NCBI GenBank assembly: GCA_033297205.1
Contig: MU859184.1
Coordinates: 1-64,000, forward strand
From: Pseudoneurospora amorphoporcata
Lineage: Eukaryota; Ascomycota; Sordariomycetes; Sordariales; Sordariaceae
Direction: 5' to 3'
Length of the DNA stretch: 64,000 nucleotides
Below the pieces are notes generated by a model that saw nothing but the letters and a program-made list of their open reading frames with translations, had not been told where the DNA came from and ran no database searches. Both the position numbers and the translations under genes were made by a program. Of this stretch, positions 56,071 through 64,000 are shown one piece after another. Within the stretch, counting starts at the first letter, position 1, and every line of letters starts with the position of its first letter.

Positions 56071-56965
56071 ATAAGAAGGCGGCGGAGCAGGTTAGCAATG
56101 TACAAGCCGCTTCTATTGTTGTACAAGTACAGCAAAATATATCAGCATTAATATTAGTACTAGCTTAGCTAGTACAACCTAGCAATACAACGAGTTTGGA
56201 AAAGCTTAACGAAGAAGATTAAGATATGGTTAGTCGCTTTAATCGTTTAACAAATAGCATAGATAATCTAGAAGCCCTACCTAAAACTATAAAATATTCA
56301 CGCGCTCGACTTTACAATCTCTAGAAGCAAACATACTACGCTAGTACAGAGGAGGCATTCATTACTGCTTAGGAGAGGTTTAAACGGTTCTTCTCGCAGC
56401 AAACCGCGATTATCACGTATTTGGAGGAGACGTATATAATAGTTAAAGAAGAGTGGGCTACCTATTACGTTAACAAAAGGTTGAACTTTAGCCACCGTAC
56501 TATATTACTAGTCGAGTTAGTAAATAGGAGCCTTAAGAGCTATATCGTTAGCAATAAGTATACTTAGCCATATTACTCCCTATACAAACTATAATATGCT
56601 AATTATCCTTCTATATATAGGTAATAGTCCAATCATCTAAGCCGTTACTCAGAGCTTCACCCTACTTAACGCAATAAAGCGTAAGATTAATAAGAAAATC
56701 GAGAAGGAGACTAAACTTACTAAGAGAAACTACCTCCACGTTCCCTAATTAGGCGAAGCCTCTAACTAAGTATATTAGAACGCGCTCAACAAGGTCACAA
56801 CGCAATACCGCATCGTATTAGGTACTATCCCGTCGGCCTAGAAGCCGGTCTCTGATAAGCTAGAGCTTTGTACAAGCAAATTTAATAAGTAATTTGGCTT
56901 GCTATACTCGTATATACTACTCCCTAATATGCTTACCTAACTACTATCATTAAAGCTCGACAAAC

Positions 56966-57237
56966 TGTAAGGGTTCTACGAGGTTGACACACAGGTAAGC
57001 CTTAATAAAAGCTATAATATTCAACAAGGAGTAAGAAGATTGGGCTAGTCCGGAAGCTAGACTAAGCACAACTAAATATACGAAAGGGGTACGAAGAAGA
57101 AAGTGCCAAAATTGTCAAAACTAGGCTAAAGTAAGCCGAGCGAGCTGAGACAAGCGGGGTAGTCTAGAGAACCCCCAGCAAGCACAAGCCTGGCACATAG
57201 AAGCTAAGCATTACCTCTGGGCGCCAGACTCATAACA
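56966..57237 (-). repeat. 3' LTR of the nested element
   Basis: 272 bp. On the plus strand it starts TGTAAGGGTTCTACGAGG and ends ACTCATAACA. Pairs with 58539-58810. Confidence 0.9.
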
Positions 57238-58538
57238 TTACCCCCTTTCTACTCCCCTCCCTACAAGGACCAAAGGAATGATGGCTAACTATAGAAAACC
57301 AAGCGCAATAAGCGCTCCAGAACCCCCAAAGTCATTTCCAAAATCTCATCCGTACTCTAAGCACTCCCAACCAACTGCCTACTTTATAGGGAAAACTAGA
57401 CAAAAACAGCAATCGATGCATAAAACTATAAACAAATCTCTCTAGGAAAGTCTTATTTATCACCCTACACCTTATCTCTCATACGTACGCTAGTACTCTC
57501 CAGCCGGCTGAACTAGAGCACCAAATCTCAGACTACGCAGCTTCCGCGCCGAGCCCTCGGCTCCGTAACGTCCAGTTCCATCCATCCGTAAAAACGCTCC
57601 CCTCCGAACTTCAGTATTCCTTAGTAGGACTCGCTACAAGCGCGCTCCAGAGCTAAAACAGGATACTCGAGCCGCCATCACTGCCCTCTTTCGGCAGCGG
57701 TATTACTAGGCCGTGTCATTGTCTCAATAGTCTTCATCATCATCGCCTTCGTCGTCTTCGGACAGGTCCCCAACCGGCTCGGCACGGATGTACCGGATTT
57801 AAACCTTCTAGTTGCTAGAGCTACTGTTAGTATTCCTTAGGCACTCATTTAACCAATAGGAGGGTAAGCCACACAATGTACAGGCGTTTTTCTTCTTTCA
57901 CCTCTTGTATTGTACTTCAATCGGACCGCTGAAGCTTCCCGACGTTCGGGTAGCGTCAATGTATATTAGTTCTCTAACTCCTCCGTTGTCGTAGGCGGCG
58001 TCATAGTTTGAGGCAGGCTACCTCCTTAGTAGATGTCCGTATCCTCCTCCTCATTAGAAACACTAGCTCCCAAAGCTACTAGTATACAACTTATCAAATA
58101 TAAAAGAATCTATAACTAAACATCAGGGTTCTCGGAAACCACAAGGTAACAGCAGCGGTCGCTAGCGGTTGTCGAGGCGCGGACTAGGGCGCTAAAGCGG
58201 AACGGTGAAATGATGGAGCGAGAAGTGGAGTCTCCAGATCACCAAAGATAGACTCTTTTATAGCCAGAGACGGCAGGTCGAAACGAGCGGATAGGAAGTC
58301 TCGATAACGGAGATTTTAAGAGCTGATCTCAACGTCGGCGTTGCTGGAAATAACTGACCGGCCGAGTTGAAAAGTGGGCAAGCGGCGGGCAATCTCAAAA
58401 GTGGAAGATGTAGGCTTTTCAAAATAGCGGCAGCAATAGCATCTGGGGTTCTTAAGCGCTGCGGGCAGGGCTGGGGAAGACGAACTCTGCAAAGGAAGCT
58501 CAAGAAGGCTGGAGGTTTGAAAAGAAGGTCAAATATAA

Positions 58539-58810
58539 TATAAGGGTTCTACAAGGTTGACATATAGGTAGGCCTTGATGAAAGCTATAATATTTCATAA
58601 GGAGTAAGAAGACTAGGCCAGTTCGAAAGCCAGACTGGGCACGACTAAATACACGAAAGGGGTGCAAGAAAGAAGGTGCCAGAATTGCCAAGACTAAGCT
58701 GAAGTAAGCTGAGCGAGCTAAGACAAGCCGGGTAGTCTAGAGAACTCCTAGCAGGTACAGGCCTAGCATATAGAAGCTAAGCATTACCTCTGAGCGCCAG
58801 TCCCATAACA
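58539..58810 (-). repeat. 5' LTR of the nested element
   Basis: 272 bp. Its inner end reads TATAAGGG where the partner has TGTAAGGG, a G-to-A change. Many other differences from the partner are also transitions, consistent with mild RIP after insertion. Confidence 0.9.
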
Positions 58811-59906
58811 CAAACTAGACTTCTACCCCTACTAGTGGCTATAGAGAAGCATAGTTGACGAAGACGAGTACCTCAAATATTACGACTTTAACTGCGTAGA
58901 TAACTTACGTAGCCGCCCCCGCAACGCTTAGCTATTTGCTCTTAATCTCCGCGCGCTCCAACTTACTACGCTAGTCAACACTTAAGCTCTAGCTCCCCGG
59001 CTGACTGTGCTAGCTAGTACCTAAACTCCTCCTCCCTCTACTACGCCAGCTACAGTATTACGACCTCGAAGAAGGCTTCGCCTCCAGCCTACCTAGGGCC
59101 GAGCTCCCGTACGAAGCCAGAACCCTACTACCTTGACACGGATAGCGCTATCTATCTAGCGCAACATGTCTTCTTAAGAGGGCGTCAACTTGGAGGTAGA
59201 CAATAAGGCCGACCAATCCTAACCTCCTACTATATAGACTAGAGGAAGAGGCCGCCCGCTCAGCAGTAAGAATAAACCTAAAGAAAAAGGAGGAGAAAGA
59301 GGAGGCAAAGCTTTATAGGGAAGTAGAGGAGGAGGCAAAAGAGGAGGCAAAGGAAGAGGTAGAGGAAGAGGCAAAAGAGGAAGAGCGGCGCCAACTAGCA
59401 CTCCAGCTGGCACATAGGGTAGTCGGCGCAGCACACGTACTGCTAGCACCCAGAACTAGTAAAGGAAGGCTCGCTAACACTACTAGCACCGCTAGTAGTT
59501 AGATACGTCAATTGTATAAATAAAATTAATAATATATAGATTAATATAGAGTACAGTATAGTATAGTAAGCTCAATCGAGCTCAATTGGGCGACCTTAAT
59601 TAAATACAACATGCAAAGGTACGACCGTGCCGCTAAGTGCCCTGTAAGACCGCTATATAAATGCTCTATAAGAACTAGGTCTAGGTGCAAATCTGAAGGT
59701 GCGTGCGCTGTAGTCTGGAATCTAGGCTTAGCATAGCATAGCAACTTTGAAAGATTGAAATGCCTAGATGTGCTTGGCGAAATTTATGAAAGAATACATC
59801 TGCCATAGCAGACTTTGAGCGGGTTCGGGTTATGTATGAGAAAAAAATGTAGATCCACGTGCGAGTAGAGTTTTACTAACGTGCGAGTAGCGCTTCTCTT
59901 TCTTAA

Positions 59907-62900
59907 TATACAGTTTTACGCACTTATTCTAAGCCCTCGTAAAACGAATACGCTCGTATTAATAGCCGACTAGGAATAAACTATTAAATTTCCTTTAATA
60001 GCGTACTCTTAAGCCTTAGAAGTAATATTATATCCCTGTAGTTAGCCGATATTTATAGTACTTAAATATCTTATAAATTCCGCAACTCCTACTTCGACCT
60101 ACGTAATTAATACGTATTAAGTATATATATTACTCCTATCATTATACTTAATTCTATTATGAATGAAGATTTATCAGAAAATAACCAAACTGTCGTAGAG
60201 GAACTTATATAACTAGGATTCTCCAGCGGAAGCGACGATAATAATTCTCTAAACTCGCTACGAACTAGAAGAGGTTGGAGAGGTCAATTAGTACGCCTTC
60301 TTAAAAGTCTTTCTATATTCCTGCATTTTAAAAGAAAATTAAGTAATAGAGGAAGTAAGCTATTTAAACTCCTTAGTAGAGGAGGTAGAAATAACGACCC
60401 TAATAGATTAATAGAAATTGTAAATATAATTAAGATAATAATAATAGATATTATAAAAAAATTAAAGTGTAAAAACGTAGGAATGTTTAATTTTAATATA
60501 AATAATCTTAGTGCGAGCAAACCGGCTCGGACTATTGCCCTCAGGAAGTCTGGGTCTACGTAGGACGGCGGAACGGGAAGGCAGAAGAGGAGGGAGGTTA
60601 TAATTGGAGTCTTATAGACGCGGAGAAGGTTAGAGAGGCGGCAGTAAAAAGGATCTCAATCCCGGAACGGATAGAGACGGCGGAAGATATCAAGCTAGGA
60701 TTTGACCAGCTTGACAGAGAATTAACAAGTATTATAGAGGAATTTATCCTACACCAGAAAAAGAGTCAGGGAAGACGAGCGGACTAGTAGATTTAGAATG
60801 TAAGGAGGCGACGAAAGATGCGCGAAGGAAGTGGTGAGCTTGGTTTAGTGATCGAGTACCCTACCAGTAGACGGAGTATATAGAGGCAGCGACGAAGAAG
60901 CGACGATTGATCTCGAAGGCACAAACGGCAGCATGGCGCAACTACGTTAATAACGCCTCGAAGGATTATAGCTAATTATAGTCATTAGAACGTTGGGCCC
61001 GACTCCGAAGCCACTACTCGGCGGATCTACTAAAACTCCCAGCTCTTAAGCGCAACGAGGTAATAAGAGAAGAGGCTAAAGACTACAAGAGTAAAGCGGA
61101 TATCTTTGCTGACCGTTTCTTCCCAAAAGTAAATGTCCCTACGGACTATCTACTCGACTAGACGCGAACACTAGATAGCGGACTACTGATCGCTATTAAC
61201 AACCAAGTTACTAAAGAGGACGTAAAGGACATCCTCTCGAGAATGGCGCCTAACAAAGCCCCAGGACCTACCTAATACTCGAATAAATTTTTTAAAATAT
61301 ATAGAGAATCGTTCCAACAAGCGATAGCAGCTCTCGCCGCAGCGAGCCTTCAGCTTGGATATTTCTCCTAATAGTATAAGAACATAAAAGTCATTATTCT
61401 CAAAAAGCCGAGAAAGACGGCTGCCCAACTAAAGCTAGCAGGCGTATAGAGGCCGATTTCGCTTCTAAGTAACGTTGGCAAGATTCTCGAGGCTCTTGTA
61501 GTTAAGAGACTTATAGCGGTAGCGGAAGAATTCAATCTACTCCTAGAAGGACAAATAGGAAACCGTCTGGGGCGTTCTACGGAGTTCGCAATTAGAGTAG
61601 TCACTAACGTAGTACACTCGGCCTAGAAACTCAAAGCCGTATCGTCGCTAATGCTCCTCAATTTGAAGGGCGCATTCGATAGAGTCAATTATAGGTAGCT
61701 CTTACACACCCTATAAGAAATGCGACTCCTACGTTGGCTCCTCCAATGGGTAAGTAATTTCGTTAACGGAAGAACAGGTTCCCTTTTCTTCGACGACGAA
61801 TTATCTACGCCCTATAACATCGAAGCAGGAGTTCCCCAAGGCTCCTCTCTCTCGCCTATCCTTTTCATCTTTTTTATTACTTCCCTTTACCGTAAACTCG
61901 CGACAATTCGAAACGCGATCACTGTTGGTTTCGCTAATAATACTAATATCATTGCAATAGCAAAAACGACAGAGGAAAATTATAGGAGACTTCAAGCGGC
62001 ATAGGATATTTGCTCTAGATGGGTGGCAGAACGAGGAATAGAGTTCGAAACAACTAAAACGGAACTTATACATTTCACAAGGATAAGGCAACCGCGAACT
62101 AATACCCTCCAACTCGGCGGTGTTATACTTTAGCTGACGGAATCTACGAAGTTCCTAAGCGTTTAGCTAGATCGGAAGCTCAATTTCAAAGCGCATACTA
62201 AGACGGTAAAGAAAAAGATGACTACGCAAACGAATATCCTTATGAGGCTCGCAGCAAAAACTTAAGGTTGCTCCTTCACGAAAGCGAGAAAAATATACAC
62301 CAAAGTTATTAGAAGTGCAATCACATACGGAGCGTCCGCCTACCATTAACTAACGGAAGTATATAACAAACCCTGAAGGATAGCTATTAGCTTGGCCAAA
62401 CACTAAACTGAATGCTTGAGGGTTGTCGCCGGGGCGTATAAAGCTACGCTGGTAAGGAATTTAGAGACAGAAAACTTTTGCCCGCCACTCGACCTCTATC
62501 TTAATAAACAAGTCCACGCCTTTGAAGAACGGCTCATAAGGACGGACCAAGCTAAGTTCGTCCGAAGGACCGCGGCCTAGGTAGCTAGCCGCATCTAATC
62601 GAAAGCTAGAGGCCGACCACCCGCAAACCGATTAGCAAGCGGCGTAGTTAAGGCTAAATAGGCTAAAGCATAGGCGTCAATAGAGGAACTTCTCACGAAG
62701 GCTACCTTAAAGCAGTAGCCGCAATTGCAGAAAATAGAACCAACGGCTACTAATAGGGAGAGATAGTTGGACGAAGCTATAATGAGGGAATAGGTATCGC
62801 GCTATAACCTCTAATTAGCGGTGGCGGCAATGAAGTCAGGCCGGCGGTACCAATTTACTATCGCGGATCTCAACGCGAGATTCCATAAATTAACCTTCTA

Positions 62901-63290
62901 AAGATATACCGTTTGGGTTAAAAAACTAGGAGAAGAAGAAAACGAACCTTACCCATTGATAAAAGCAAAGAGCTCTCTTCTTATATAGGCGAGAACGGAG
63001 GTTATCAGCCTATGGGCATTCCTCTACCAAAGGGATATCCCAGACGTTGAGATACTATATTACGCGTATAGCGCTGGAAAAGAAACATTCGCACACATCG
63101 TCTTTAGATACTTAAGAACAGAAGAATACTAGACGACGGAGCAAGAGTAGCCTCAAACTCAAGAAGAATTGTAGAAACACCTTAACGACGGACGCAAGGC
63201 AGAGCGAATCTTATTGTAGGCACTCCGGTTAGGAAGATTAAACAAGTACCGATTGGCAGTAGAAATAGAAAGGGAGTATTACGAGGAGGT
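59907..63290 (+). pseudogene. Non-LTR retrotransposon (LINE, Tad-like), RIP-inactivated
   Basis: Plus-strand translation from about 60930 to 63280 gives a LINE ORF2: a linker with FADRFFPK, the MAPNKAPGP motif of LINE RTs near 61240, PISLLSNVGKILEALV, GVPQGSSLSPILF near 61828-61870, and a downstream thumb/C-terminal region (KFLS-LDRKLNFKAHTK; ITYGASAYH) as in fungal Tad/CgT1 elements. The frame is broken by TAG codons where CAG or TGG is expected. All three catalytic Asp codons of the RT now read Asn: 61660-61662 and both residues of the FADD box at 61936-61941. Sequence around 60158-60510 is probably an upstream part of the same element. No poly-A tail or target duplication was identified. 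Confidence 0.8.
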
Positions 63291-63334
63291 TGCGATATCT
63301 TCATAATTATAATCATACTGCTAGAACACAATTT

Positions 63335-63583
63335 TGTAACGGTTCTGGTTGTCATATGCTAGAACTGTTAAGGTTCTCATTGTTATATAGGTTCCATTCA
63401 CTCTCATTAATCTGGATACCTTTTATAGGTCTGGCGGTCGCTTACAATCTGGGTATAAAACCCAGCTCTCGTATCCTACCTTCCTATTTGGAATCTCTTT
63501 CCTCTTTAACTTCTTGTCTTTAGTCTAAGTTAATCAAGATCTTTCGCACACATTGTGCCCTCTGGTTACGCTGTGACATTACA
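63335..63583 (+). mobile_element. Probable LTR, element may continue past the window
   Basis: 249 bp beginning TGTAACGG and ending GACATTACA, so the tips form the inverted pair TGTAA/TTACA. Near 63451-63475 it has a promoter-like GGGTATAAAACCC followed by a CTCTCGTATCC start-like region. No partner LTR lies within the window, so it may be the 5' LTR of an element extending rightwards or a solo LTR without a recognised duplication. Confidence 0.45.
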
Positions 63584-64000
63584 AGAAGTTCCTTCCTTCA
63601 GGTCGTACAACACTCTCACCATCGAATCGACGACTACACAGAGTCTTGAGAACGACCCAACTGGCTAAGCAGCTTTGCCTGTACTAGCCTAGAAGTATAA
63701 ATCTCCTATACTAAAGATATTGGCCTACGTAGCCTTACCTCCACCAACTCTCCGCATCTCTCCAGTTTTTTATACTCTGGGACAGGCGTATCTCAACGGG
63801 GCTTCACGGCACCGTACACCTAACTAGTCTAAATTTCAGCACCAGTTCCTTGCCTATTCTCTGAAGACCTCTGCTCGCGAGCTAGATCCCATTGTCGCTT
63901 CATTTCGTAATAGTAGCTTATCGTCTCAGAAGTTACAAGATAGATCGATCTGAACAGGAGTGTAAACAATAGAGTTACTCTTCAGCGGGCGCCCATTGGG
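63584..64000. other. Sequence after the probable LTR
   Basis: GC-intermediate sequence with TAG-interrupted frames, possibly the 5' internal region of a retroelement. No domain can be recognised in the 400 bases available. Confidence 0.3.

Larger units (their letters stand above)
56966..58810 (-). mobile_element. Non-autonomous LTR retroelement nested in MULE C
   Basis: 1845 bp with two 272-bp LTRs (56966-57237 and 58539-58810) and a perfect 5-bp target duplication CAAAC (56961-56965 and 58811-58815). On the minus strand the LTRs start TGTTATG and end at CTTACA/CTTATA. A strong polypurine tract (AGGGAGGGGAGTAGAAAGGG) precedes the 3' LTR at 57238-57262, fixing the orientation. The 1.3-kb interior has no gag, protease, RT or integrase signature; a minus-strand frame at 58258-58503 is not recognised. 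Such an element would have to be moved by another retrotransposon's enzymes. Removing it restores colinearity with MULE A. Confidence 0.9.
54409..59898 (+). mobile_element. MULE element C, full-length Mutator-like transposon with nested LTR element
   Basis: 5490 bp with about 78-bp terminal inverted repeats almost identical to those of element B, and a perfect 8-bp target duplication TTTCTTAA (54401-54408 and 59899-59906). Without the nested LTR element and its duplicated 5 bp it measures about 3.64 kb, like copy A (3.54 kb), and aligns with it throughout. The plus-strand frame encodes a MULE transposase; the core is at about 55754-56070 (YDNTYKTNNKG, DYDT, F-H-V-N-K). A Gly/Arg/Glu-rich end follows near 59230-59500. 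In-frame TAG/TAA codons and A/T-shifted codons show it is dead, though less decayed than copy A. Confidence 0.92.

Noticed and set aside
54409..59898. hAT superfamily assignment because of the 8-bp target duplication
   Set aside because: The long terminal inverted repeats and the readable transposase core (DNTYKTN, then DYDT, then H-x-N-K) fit Mutator-like elements better; hAT elements have short terminal repeats.
1..64000. CRISPR arrays, bacterial operons, ribosome-binding sites, rRNA genes
   Set aside because: The window is fungal nuclear DNA. No spaced repeat-spacer arrays and no rRNA or 5S sequence were seen; the tandem arrays have contiguous units without spacers.

Overview
The window is a piece of a filamentous ascomycete chromosome, almost certainly Neurospora (N. 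crassa or a close relative). This rests on short GT-AG introns (54-162 nt) with CTAAC/CTGAC branch sites, on recognisable preg and ve-1 genes in the same stretch, and on very AT-rich blocks of dead transposons with C-to-T and G-to-A damage typical of repeat-induced point mutation (RIP). From memory, preg, ve-1, orp-1 and a PFK-2 gene lie close together on N. crassa linkage group II; I could not check this.

Layout. 1-2.35 kb: ordinary sequence with one small gene, the H2A.Z chaperone CHZ1 (-). 2.35-13.99 kb: AT-rich, RIP-damaged block holding a 4 x 156-bp tandem array, a 513-bp LTR-flanked miniature element, a dead Mutator-like (MULE) transposon, two solo LTRs with perfect 5-bp target duplications, a 60-bp and a 22-bp tandem array, and three MITE-like elements packed into 1.8 kb. 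14.0-51.1 kb: GC-normal genic block with an EMC10-like ER protein (-), the phosphate cyclin PREG (-), a Gid5/ARMC8 armadillo protein (+), an opsin-related 7TM protein (+), the velvet regulator VE-1 (+), an unrecognised 791-aa disordered protein (+), and bifunctional 6-phosphofructo-2-kinase/fructose-2,6-bisphosphatase (-). The spaces between genes are long (up to 8.7 kb), and there are three suspect homopolymer regions, one with an N gap. 51.1-64.0 kb: a second AT-rich block with an LTR, a dead non-LTR retrotransposon, a 777-bp MULE deletion derivative, a 5.49-kb MULE with an LTR element nested inside it, and a probable LTR near the right end.

How the genes relate. There is no sign of an operon-like or secondary-metabolite cluster. 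PREG is the cyclin of the phosphate-starvation switch. VE-1 is a developmental and secondary-metabolism regulator. Gid5/ARMC8 and PFK-2/FBPase-2 both act, by different routes, to switch off gluconeogenesis. CHZ1 and the EMC10-like protein are housekeeping.

The most interesting structure is in the repeats. The MULEs and the three MITE-like families have otherwise different ends, yet share one terminal design: GAG at the tip, then a CTAYYYGCAC-type box at positions 9-18, repeated exactly 22 bp further in (positions 31-40). The MULEs make 8-bp target duplications. One MITE-sized element is clearly a deletion product of the large MULE, formed across a short CGACCGT direct repeat.
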